A stretch of 6,643 nucleotides of DNA from Maritimibacter sp. (GTDB lineage: Bacteria > Pseudomonadota > Alphaproteobacteria > Rhodobacterales > Rhodobacteraceae). The DNA lies in assembly GCA_020441225.1 (NCBI GenBank), contig JAGRMP010000603.1, positions 1-6,643 of the forward strand. Reading direction: 5' to 3'. The notes under the pieces are model-generated. The model made no database searches and was not told where the DNA came from. It saw only the letters and a list, made by a program, of their open reading frames with translations. Positions 1 to 4,432 of this stretch are shown here, in pieces. Position 1 is the stretch's first letter. Each line of letters opens with the position of its first letter. A program made the translations under genes and the position numbers.

Positions 1-261
1 CTCGACGACATGACCAATTGCCAGACGCTGATGTTCACCTCCGGCATGGACATGCCCGAGGGCTCGTCGATGGCGACGATCAACAACTGGAACCAGTCGC
101 GGATCTACACCCGCGCCTTCCTCGACGAGAACAACGATCCCTATTTCGTGATGCCGATCCCGCGCGGCCAGGACATGAGCGCCGAGGATTTCGCCCGGCT
201 CATGAACATCTGGGAAGACGCGGTGATCGATTTCACCGACGAGATCGGCTTCGAACGCTGA
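1..261 (+). CDS. YbjN domain-containing protein, C-terminal part
   Basis: The reading frame is open from base 1 (Leu-Asp-Asp precedes the first Met at base 10), so this is the 3' end of a longer gene; 86 codons plus TGA are visible. The motifs INNWNQSR, AFLDENNDP and a closing IWEDAVIDFTDEIGF match, as I remember it, the C-terminal half of alphaproteobacterial YbjN-family proteins, which carry an INxWN...RAYLDxxxDP core and end in an F-x-D-x-I-G motif. YbjN proteins are small cytoplasmic or secreted proteins of unclear function, originally annotated as putative sensory transduction regulators. Alphaproteobacterial members often have an N-terminal signal peptide, which would lie outside this window. 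A strong intrinsic terminator follows 41 bases after the stop, so this ends its transcription unit. The Met at base 10 is internal and not a real start. The family call is fairly firm; the function is not known. Confidence 0.75.
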   Translation, partial: LDDMTNCQTLMFTSGMDMPEGSSMATINNWNQSRIYTRAFLDENNDPYFVMPIPRGQDMSAEDFARLMNIWEDAVIDFTDEIGFER

Positions 262-302
262 GGCCCGCGGCCCGGGCTCCGGGCGCAAGACAGATTGACC
301 GG

Positions 303-333
303 GAGGCGTCCGTGGGGGCGCCTCTTTTGTTTT
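303..333 (+). terminator. Intrinsic (Rho-independent) terminator of the YbjN-family gene
   Basis: A 9-base-pair stem (GAGGCGTCC at 303-311 with GGGCGCCTC at 316-324, one G-U pair in RNA) closes a GTGG tetraloop and is followed directly by TTTTGTTTT (325-333). It starts 41 bases after the stop codon of the upstream gene. This is the clearest terminator in the window and reads on the + strand. Confidence 0.9.
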
Positions 334-386
334 CCGGAGGGCAACGGGGCCGGGGTCGGCGAAGAGGGGGTGTCAGCCGCCGATGA

Positions 387-414
387 GCGACCCGCGACGC
401 GATGCGCGGGTCGC
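387..414 (-). terminator. Strong GC hairpin downstream of qorB, probable transcript end
   Basis: GCGACCCGCG (387-396) pairs perfectly with CGCGGGTCGC (405-414) across an 8-base loop, giving a 10-base-pair stem that begins 9 bases beyond the qorB stop codon on the minus strand. No U-tract follows on that strand (it continues TCATCGGCGG), so it is not a classical intrinsic terminator. In a GC-rich genome it may still end or stabilise the 3' end of the qorB transcript. The structure is symmetrical, so it could also block readthrough from the left. Confidence 0.5.
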
Positions 415-423
415 CCCGGGGCG

Positions 424-1281
424 TCAGGCGAGCGCGGCCTTGAGGACCTCGGCGAGCGGCGTGGTCGGCTGGCCGATCAGGGTGGAGAGATCGCGCGACG
501 TCGTGTCGAGCCAGCCCTCCGCCGCCCTGGCATCGCTGTCGGCGAGGATCTCGGCGAGCGGCGCGGGGAGGCCTGCGCCTTTCAGCGCGTCGGCGAAGGC
601 CTGCTCCGGCATATCGACGTAGACCACCGGTTTACCGGAGAGCTCCGACACCGCAGCGGCAAATTCGGCGAGCGAAAACGCGGTGTCGCCGCCGAGTTCG
701 TAGGTCTTGCCCTCGTGGCCCGCGCCGGTCAGCACGGCGGCAGCGGCGGCGGCAAAGTCGGCCCGGGGGGCGGCGGCGAACTTGCCCGACGCGGCCGCGC
801 CGAAATGCTGGCCGAGCTCCAGATCCTGGGCGAGGGCCATGGTGAAGTTCTCGGTGTACCAGCCGTTGCGCAGGAAGGTGTGGGCGAGACCGGACGCGGC
901 CAGGGCCTCTTCCGTGGCCTTGTGTTCCACCGCCAGCGCCAGAGGCGAGCTGTCGGCCCTGAGGATCGAAGTATAGGCGACGAAGCCGACCCCCGCGGCC
1001 TTGGCGGCCTCGATCACGTTCGCGTGCTGCGCGCGGCGCTGGCCGACCTCGGAGCCCGAGATCAGGAGCAGCCGGTCGATGCCAGCGAAGGCCGCTTCGA
1101 GCCCGGCCCGGTCGGTGTAGTCGCCGAGGCGGACGTCGTAGCCTTCGGCGGCGAGCCTTGCGCGGTCTTCTTCCTTGCGTACCAGTACGGCGGTTTCGGA
1201 TTTCGGCAGGCGGCCGTCGAGGGCGGCGAGGACGAGGCTGCCCAGTTGGCCGGACGCGCCGGTGACGAGATGTTTCGACAT
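424..1281 (-). CDS. qorB: NmrA-like NAD(P)H:quinone oxidoreductase, QorB/YtfG type
   Basis: A 285-residue protein that matches my memory of E. coli QorB (YtfG) over its whole length. It is an atypical short-chain dehydrogenase that reduces quinones with NADPH in the cytoplasm, limiting redox cycling. The N-terminal Rossmann motif is TGASGQLG (residues 7-14). Other recognisable blocks are LLLISGSEVGQR (71-82), AYTSILRADSSPL (102-114), the NmrA-type LRNGWYTEN (137-145), and GHEGKTYELGGD (188-199). The length is normal for the family and there are no frame breaks. The start is supported by a GAAGGAA ribosome-binding site about 9 bases upstream. The gene is divergent from an HxlR-family regulator, the same arrangement as E. 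coli qorB/ytfH, so thiol- or quinone-responsive repression is the likely control. An SDR of slightly different substrate range is the only realistic alternative. Confidence 0.92.
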   Translation of the reverse strand: MSKHLVTGASGQLGSLVLAALDGRLPKSETAVLVRKEEDRARLAAEGYDVRLGDYTDRAGLEAAFAGIDRLLLISGSEVGQRRAQHANVIEAAKAAGVGFVAYTSILRADSSPLALAVEHKATEEALAASGLAHTFLRNGWYTENFTMALAQDLELGQHFGAAASGKFAAAPRADFAAAAAAVLTGAGHEGKTYELGGDTAFSLAEFAAAVSELSGKPVVYVDMPEQAFADALKGAGLPAPLAEILADSDARAAEGWLDTTSRDLSTLIGQPTTPLAEVLKAALA

Positions 1282-1392
1282 GATTTTGTGTTCCTTCGGT
1301 CTAGAATCGGGTACTGGTCTCTATATGAGACCTACGGGTCCGCGACGAAAGGAGGCAGGATTTCCGCCCCAGGTAACAGAAAGGGAACCCCT
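1282..1392. promoter_or_regulatory. Divergent promoter region of qorB and the HxlR regulator
   Basis: This 111-base spacer is more AT-rich than its flanks and must hold the promoters of both genes. Its centre is a perfect palindrome (annotated separately). AT-rich hexamers around the palindrome core, such as TATAGA read on the minus strand, could serve as a -10 element, but I find no well-spaced -35 match for either direction. A full-strength Shine-Dalgarno sequence AAAGGAGG (1348-1355) lies 37 bases before the regulator's ATG and has no ATG, GTG or TTG at a usable distance. Confidence 0.6.
1316..1332. promoter_or_regulatory. Palindromic operator candidate for the HxlR regulator
   Basis: GGTCTC-TATAT-GAGACC is a perfect inverted repeat: two 6-base arms with a 5-base AT spacer. 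It sits 34 bases before the qorB start and 60 bases before the regulator start. HxlR/DUF24 proteins are dimeric winged-helix repressors that bind such dyads between themselves and a divergent target, so this is the best operator candidate. Binding by this particular protein is inferred from position and symmetry only. Confidence 0.6.
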
Positions 1393-1788
1393 ATGCCCGA
1401 CACCGAGATGACCTTGCGCGATGCTCTGGATATCCAGGTCGCGGATCACGCGGCTTGCCCGGTGCGGCAGATCCTCGACCATGTCGCCGCCAAGTGGACG
1501 GTGCTGGTGCTGCTCGAGCTCGATGTGGGGCCGCGGCGCTTCAACGCGCTGGGACGGGCGCTGCCCGACATTTCCAAGCGGATGCTGACCCAGACACTGC
1601 GGGATCTGCAGCGGGACGGGCTGATTTCGCGCGAGGTTTTCGACACCAAGCCGCCGTCGGTGGAATATGCGCTGACCCCTTTGGGCGCGTCGCTCATGGG
1701 CCCGCTGTTCGGGCTGGTGCACTGGGCCGAGACCAACCGCGCGCCGATCTTCGCGGCGCAGGCCGATTTCGACGCGGCCGCGGGGTAG
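1393..1788 (+). CDS. HxlR-family (DUF24) winged-helix redox-sensing regulator, YtfH/QorR-like
   Basis: A 131-residue protein of normal HxlR size. The family signature runs through residues 21-45 (ACPVRQILDHVAAKWTVLVL, then a conserved Leu-rich helix), followed by the helix-turn-helix PDISKRMLTQTLRDLQRDGLI (58-78) and the wing with VEYALTPLG (90-98). Cys22 occupies the position of the conserved N-terminal cysteine that, in relatives such as YodB and QorR, is oxidised or alkylated to release DNA. It is the only cysteine in the protein, so any disulfide would have to form between subunits or with a small thiol. The ATG is preceded by AAGGGA at 1381-1386. The frame stays open far upstream through the antisense of qorB, but that stretch has no family similarity. 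By position it represses qorB and probably itself; induction by quinones or other electrophiles is inferred from the family. Confidence 0.9.
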   Translation: MPDTEMTLRDALDIQVADHAACPVRQILDHVAAKWTVLVLLELDVGPRRFNALGRALPDISKRMLTQTLRDLQRDGLISREVFDTKPPSVEYALTPLGASLMGPLFGLVHWAETNRAPIFAAQADFDAAAG

Positions 1789-1813
1789 GGCGCGCCGGCT
1801 GGCCGCTGCGGCC

Positions 1814-1847
1814 CCGGGTCCGCGCGTCTGGATCTGCGCGGCCCCGG
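1814..1847. terminator. Bidirectional hairpin between the convergent regulator and hydrolase genes
   Basis: CCGGG (1814-1818) pairs with CCCGG (1843-1847), and CCGCGC (1820-1825) pairs with GCGCGG (1836-1841), with one T/C mismatch between the two stem blocks and a 10-base loop. It lies in the 84-base spacer between two convergent stop codons, where a shared transcript end is expected. There is no U-tract on either strand, so termination strength cannot be judged from sequence alone. Confidence 0.45.
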
Positions 1848-1872
1848 CCTAGCGGTGTTGGCGGGCTGGTAT

Positions 1873-2760
1873 CTAGCTCAGGTGTTCGCTGAAAAAGGCG
1901 ATGGTCCGGTCCCAGGCCAGCGTGGCGGCGGCCTCGTCGTAGCGCGGCGTGGTGTCGTTGTGGAACCCGTGGTTCGCGCCCTCGTAGATATGCGCGGTGT
2001 AGGCCTTGCCGTGTTGCTTGAGCGCGGCTTCGTAGTCCGGCCAGCCCGCGTTCACCCGCTCGTCGAGCGCGCCGTAGTGGAGCAACAGCGGGGCCTCGAT
2101 CTTGGGCACGTCCGCCGCCGCGGCCTGGCGGCCGTAGAAGGGTACCGAGGCGGCGAGTTCGGGATAGGCGACGGCCAGCGCGTTGCACACGCCGCCGCCG
2201 TAGCAGAAGCCGACGCAGCCGACCTTGCCGGTCGAGTCGTCGCGCGCCATCAGATGCTCGGCGCCGGCGAAGAAATCGTTCATCAGCTTTTCGCCATCGA
2301 CCGTCTGCTGCAGCTCGCGGCCCTTGTCGTCATTGCCCGGGTAGCCGCCGACCGAGGTGAGCCCGTCCGGGGCGAGCGCCATGAAGCCCGCCTTGGCGAC
2401 GCGGCGGGCGACATCCTCGATATAGGGGTTGAGGCCGCGGTTCTCATGCACCACCAGCACGGCGGGGAAGGGGCCCGGGCCGGTCGTGGGCTTGACCAGG
2501 TAGCCGCGCACGTCGCCGTGACCGTTGGGGCTGGGGTAGGTGATGTATTCCGGCGCGATATCGGGGTCGGTGAAGCTGACCTGGCTCGCCAGCGCGTAAT
2601 CCGGGCTCAGCATGTTGAGGAGCGTCACCGCGGTGAGCCCGCCGACCGCATATTTCCCGGCGCGGTCGAGAAACTCGCGTTTCGTCATCAGCCCATGGGC
2701 GTAGAAATCGTAAAGTTCGAGGAGCCCCTGGTCGAAATCCTTGGCCGTCATGCGAGACAT
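1873..2760 (-). CDS. yghX: Dienelactone hydrolase family protein, YghX-like, with Tat-like N-terminus
   Basis: A 295-residue alpha/beta hydrolase close in sequence, from memory, to E. coli YghX. The nucleophile is Cys186 in GFCYGGG, and the triad is completed by Asp233 (GALDERVN) and His264 (GANHGFHND). Glu106 in VVHENRGL corresponds to the glutamate that gates the cysteine in dienelactone hydrolases. The N-terminus has about 25 family-specific residues, then [16 protein letters not shown] and a hydrophobic stretch ending LSPDYALA (52-58), which reads as a Tat-type export signal with Lys-Arg in place of Arg-Arg. The protein may therefore be periplasmic. The start at 2760 is supported by GGAGGG 8-9 bases upstream; a second Met lies three codons in, and the longer open frame lacks family similarity. 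It is monocistronic here, divergent from yjbQ. The natural substrate is unknown; lactone or ester hydrolysis is inferred. Confidence 0.88.
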   Translation of the reverse strand: MSRMTAKDFDQGLLELYDFYAHGLMTKREFLDRAGKYAVGGLTAVTLLNMLSPDYALASQVSFTDPDIAPEYITYPSPNGHGDVRGYLVKPTTGPGPFPAVLVVHENRGLNPYIEDVARRVAKAGFMALAPDGLTSVGGYPGNDDKGRELQQTVDGEKLMNDFFAGAEHLMARDDSTGKVGCVGFCYGGGVCNALAVAYPELAASVPFYGRQAAAADVPKIEAPLLLHYGALDERVNAGWPDYEAALKQHGKAYTAHIYEGANHGFHNDTTPRYDEAAATLAWDRTIAFFSEHLS

Positions 2761-2893
2761 GATCCGTCCCTCCCGTTGGCAAGTGTGACTTTTTGAGTAT
2801 CGCTTTTGGTGAGGGGCCAAGGCTACCATGGCGCCGAGGCGATCCCTTTGACATTGTCGTGTGTGATCGGATGCGGGGGGGAGGCGCGCGGAA
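2761..2893. promoter_or_regulatory. Divergent spacer between the hydrolase and yjbQ
   Basis: These 133 bases must carry the start signals of both divergent genes. Ribosome-binding sites are visible at both edges (GGGAGGG before the hydrolase on the minus strand, GGGGGAGG before yjbQ on the plus strand). A T-rich patch (2790-2816) is the most promoter-like stretch. A short TTGG...CCAA dyad occurs at 2806-2820, too small to weigh. No convincing paired -35/-10 set was found. Confidence 0.35.
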
Positions 2894-3310
2894 ATGCACA
2901 AGCTGTTCGGCATCGAGACCCGGGGGCCGGGGCTTTACGAGTTTACCCGGTCGGTGGCGGGTTGGGTCGCGGAGGCGGCGATGGACGAGGCGCTGCTGAC
3001 GCTGTTCATCCGCCATACCTCGGCGTCGCTGGTGATCCAGGAAAACGCCGACCCGGAGGTGCAGACCGACCTCGCGGCCTATGTCGACCGGCTGGTGCCG
3101 CCCGCGAGCGATCCGGCGATGGCCTATCTCCGGCACGTCTACGAGGGGCCGGACGACATGCCCGCGCATATCAAGGCGGCGCTCCTGCCGGTGTCGCTCA
3201 CGATCCCGGTGATCGGAGGACGGATGGCGCTCGGGACCTGGCAGGGGATCTACCTGTTCGAGCACCGGAGCCGTCCGCACCGGCGCGAGGTGGCCGCGCT
3301 CCTGCGCTGA
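2894..3310 (+). CDS. yjbQ: YjbQ/UPF0047 family protein, putative secondary thiamine-phosphate synthase
   Basis: A 138-residue protein covering the full UPF0047 (YjbQ) family length. Conserved blocks are all present: RHTSASL (40-46), [10 protein letters not shown] (50-59), [12 protein letters not shown] (83-94), and [12 protein letters not shown] (114-125). The His, Asp and Glu residues in these blocks cluster around a metal/phosphate site in solved family structures. Family members have been reported to show weak thiamine-phosphate synthase activity, hence the usual annotation, but the physiological role is unsettled. The start is backed by a GGGGGAGG ribosome-binding site 9 bases upstream. 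No other thiamine gene is nearby, so context does not support a dedicated thiamine role. Its 3' side runs into a palindromic tandem repeat. Confidence 0.9.
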   Translation: MHKLFGIETRGPGLYEFTRSVAGWVAEAAMDEALLTLFIRHTSASLVIQENADPEVQTDLAAYVDRLVPPASDPAMAYLRHVYEGPDDMPAHIKAALLPVSLTIPVIGGRMALGTWQGIYLFEHRSRPHRREVAALLR

Positions 3311-3343
3311 AGCGTCCGGGCGCTGCGGTGGGGCCGGGCCCGC

Positions 3344-3447
3344 GCGCCGCAGGCGCGCCCCCCCGCCCGCCGCAGGCGAAAGAACCCGTCCGCCGCAGGC
3401 GAAAGAGCCCGCCCGCCGCAGGCGAAAGAGCCCGCCCGCCGCAGGCG
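3344..3447. repeat. Five-copy palindromic tandem repeat, 23-base period, between convergent genes
   Basis: The core SCGCCGCAGGCG (S = G or C) starts at 3344, 3367, 3390, 3413 and 3436, exactly 23 bases apart. Units 2-4 are nearly identical, the linker reading GAAAGARCCCG; units 1 and 5 have diverged outside the core. Each core can fold as CGCC-GCA-GGCG. The outer copies have longer arms: GCGCGCC/GGCGCGC (7 pairs, 3342-3358) at the yjbQ side, and CCGCC/GGCGG plus four further pairs (3431-3453) at the dodecin side. The location between two convergent stop codons suggests a role as transcript end or mRNA 3' stabiliser, like REP-type palindromic elements. No ORF uses it. Confidence 0.85.
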
Positions 3448-3452
3448 GACGG

Positions 3453-3467
3453 GGTCGGCTCCCGACC
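3453..3467 (-). terminator. Hairpin directly after the dodecin stop codon
   Basis: GGTCGG (3453-3458) and CCGACC (3462-3467) form a perfect 6-base-pair stem with a 3-base loop, adjoining the dodecin TGA. No U-tract follows on the minus strand; the palindromic repeat comes next. Together they probably define the 3' end of the dodecin transcript, though termination itself is inferred. Confidence 0.45.
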
Positions 3468-3668
3468 TCAGTCGAGGACGAAGGTCACCATCATGTTGAC
3501 CTGATATTCCGAGATCGCGCCGTCGGTGATCCGGACCTGCTGTTCCTTGATCCAGGCGGAGCGGACGTTGCGCAGGGTGTCGGTGGCGCGGGCGACGCCT
3601 TCCTGGATCGCATCCTCGAAGCTCTTGGTCGAGGTGGCGGTGATTTCGGTAACGCGTGCAACGGACAT
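3468..3668 (-). CDS. Dodecin family flavin-binding protein
   Basis: A 66-residue protein of exactly dodecin length. Dodecins assemble as hollow dodecamers that bind flavins (FMN or riboflavin in bacteria), thought to store or quench them in the cytoplasm. The one-helix, three-strand fold is recognisable from VARVTEITATSTKSFEDAI (3-21), then SAWIKEQQVRITDG (37-50) and YQVNMMVTFVLD (55-66). Trp39 is the residue whose indole stacks on the flavin, and Gln56 in YQV matches the glutamine that contacts the isoalloxazine ring in characterised dodecins. The start is fixed by AGGGAGG five bases upstream; the longer open frame above it is not dodecin-like. The gene is divergent from nrdR-ribD, which makes riboflavin precursors, so a link with flavin supply is plausible. 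Confidence 0.93.
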   Translation of the reverse strand: MSVARVTEITATSTKSFEDAIQEGVARATDTLRNVRSAWIKEQQVRITDGAISEYQVNMMVTFVLD

Positions 3669-3826
3669 GCTGTCCTCCCTTCGGGTTGAAACGGATCCGG
3701 CTTCGCCTTGGGCGGCCGGTGCGGAGACAACGCGTATCGGGCTGGAAGGTTCCGCCGCGCCGCGCCCCATGCCCCCCTTCCGCCCCTGTGTCGCGGTGAG
3801 CGCACCGCATTTTGTGGCGTGCATTT

Positions 3827-3843
3827 CGGTCTACCCAAGACCG
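3827..3843. promoter_or_regulatory. Palindrome in the dodecin/nrdR spacer, operator candidate
   Basis: CGGTCT-ACCCA-AGACCG is a perfect inverted repeat with 6-base arms and a 5-base spacer, just upstream of the TATAGT candidate -10 of nrdR. Its GGTCT/AGACC half-sites resemble those of the dyad between qorB and the HxlR gene, although the spacing of the shared half-sites differs by two bases. It may be an operator; no regulator can be assigned from sequence. Confidence 0.35.
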
Positions 3844-3863
3844 GGGCGAGCCCCTATAGTGCC

Positions 3864-3872
3864 TGTGGATAA
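3864..3872 (-). promoter_or_regulatory. Perfect DnaA-box sequence upstream of nrdR
   Basis: TGTGGATAA on the plus strand is TTATCCACA on the minus strand, an exact match to the high-affinity DnaA box (TTATNCACA). It lies 89 bases before the nrdR start, just downstream of the candidate TATAGT -10 element, and inside the left arm of an imperfect hairpin. It is a single box, so it is not an origin. Control of nrdR by DnaA is possible but unproven. Confidence 0.4.
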
Positions 3873-3961
3873 GTGGGCGCAGACCCACTACACAGGGCGT
3901 GAGCCCAGGGACATTGCGGGCAACAGCCCCAGAGGTATCAGGCAAGAAGGAAGGGACAGGC

Positions 3962-4432
3962 ATGCGCTGCCCGTTTTGTGGAAATGTTGACACGCAGGTG
4001 AAGGATTCGCGGCCTGCGGAAGATCATGTTGCGATCCGGCGCCGCCGGTTCTGCCCGGCCTGCGGCGGGCGGTTCACCACCTATGAGCGGGTGCAGCTGC
4101 GCGACCTCGTGGTGATCAAGACCAGCGGGCGGCGCGAGGATTTCGACCGCGACAAGCTCGAACGCTCGATCCGGATCGCGCTGCAGAAACGCCCGGTCGA
4201 GCCCGAACGGATCGACCAGATGATCTCCGGCATCGTGCGCCGGCTCGAATCCCTGGGCGAAACCGACATCGCCTCCAAGGTGATCGGCGAGATCGTGATG
4301 GAGACGCTGGCCCGGATCGACACCGTGGCCTATGTGCGCTTCGCGAGCGTCTACAAGAATTTCCAGGCGGCGGACGATTTCGACAAGTTCGTGAGCGAGC
4401 TCCGGCCCATCGACGTGACCGGTCAGGCGTGA
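3962..4432 (+). CDS. nrdR: NrdR transcriptional repressor of ribonucleotide reductase genes
   Basis: A 156-residue protein with both NrdR domains. The zinc ribbon uses Cys3, Cys6, Cys31 and Cys34 (MRCPFCG and [15 protein letters not shown]), and the ATP-cone domain follows from about residue 48 ([17 protein letters not shown]). NrdR senses ATP/dATP through the cone and represses ribonucleotide reductase genes when dATP is high. The length is typical for the family, with a short variable tail. The start at 3962 is set by the invariant MRCP beginning and a GGAAGGGA ribosome-binding site; upstream in-frame Met codons are not conserved. The stop overlaps the ribD start by four bases (GTGA). I see no clear NrdR box (paired AT-rich 16-mer) upstream, so autoregulation is not evident. 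Confidence 0.97.
   Translation: MRCPFCGNVDTQVKDSRPAEDHVAIRRRRFCPACGGRFTTYERVQLRDLVVIKTSGRREDFDRDKLERSIRIALQKRPVEPERIDQMISGIVRRLESLGETDIASKVIGEIVMETLARIDTVAYVRFASVYKNFQAADDFDKFVSELRPIDVTGQA

Larger units (their letters stand above)
3669..3961. promoter_or_regulatory. Divergent non-coding region between dodecin and nrdR-ribD
   Basis: These 293 bases hold no convincing gene. From left to right: the dodecin ribosome-binding site; a featureless GC-rich stretch; a GCGGTG/CACCGC hairpin followed by ATTTTG (3793-3814); the palindrome CGGTCT-ACCCA-AGACCG (3827-3843); a GGGGC-GA-GCCCC dyad (3843-3854) running into TATAGT (3855-3860), a possible -10 element without a clear -35; an imperfect long hairpin with a DnaA-box sequence (3862-3896); and two small hairpins, GGGC-GTGA-GCCC (3895-3906) and GGGC-AACA-GCCC (3918-3929), before the nrdR ribosome-binding site. 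If TATAGT is used, nrdR has a structured leader of about 95 bases. I do not recognise a conserved FMN riboswitch here. Confidence 0.5.

Noticed and set aside
295..1392. Long open frame upstream of and in frame with the HxlR gene (497 codons in total)
   Set aside because: It runs antisense to qorB and has the Gly/Arg-rich composition of a GC-bias shadow frame. Only the part from 1393 on shows family similarity and has a ribosome-binding site.
1855..2796. 313-codon open frame on + opposite the dienelactone hydrolase
   Set aside because: The opposite strand encodes a full-length hydrolase with an intact catalytic triad; this frame is its antisense shadow with no recognisable domain.
2848..2853. 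Perfect TTGACA -35 box upstream of yjbQ
   Set aside because: No -10-like hexamer occurs 15-19 bases downstream (that stretch is GC-rich), and a start from it would leave almost no leader before the ribosome-binding site.
3344..3447. CRISPR array
   Set aside because: The 23-base period leaves only about 11 bases between cores, and these linkers are near-identical, not unique spacers. It is a simple palindromic tandem repeat.
3864..3872. Replication origin at the DnaA box
   Set aside because: There is a single box, no AT-rich unwinding region, and none of the usual origin neighbours.
3669..3961. FMN riboswitch upstream of nrdR-ribD
   Set aside because: The conserved junction sequences of the FMN element that I know (AGGGTGAAATTCC-like and ACCGGCGGT-like) are not present.
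3844..3961. NrdR box upstream of nrdR
   Set aside because: No pair of AT-rich 16-base palindromes of the ACACTATATNTAGTGT kind is visible; CTATAG at 3854-3859 alone is too short.
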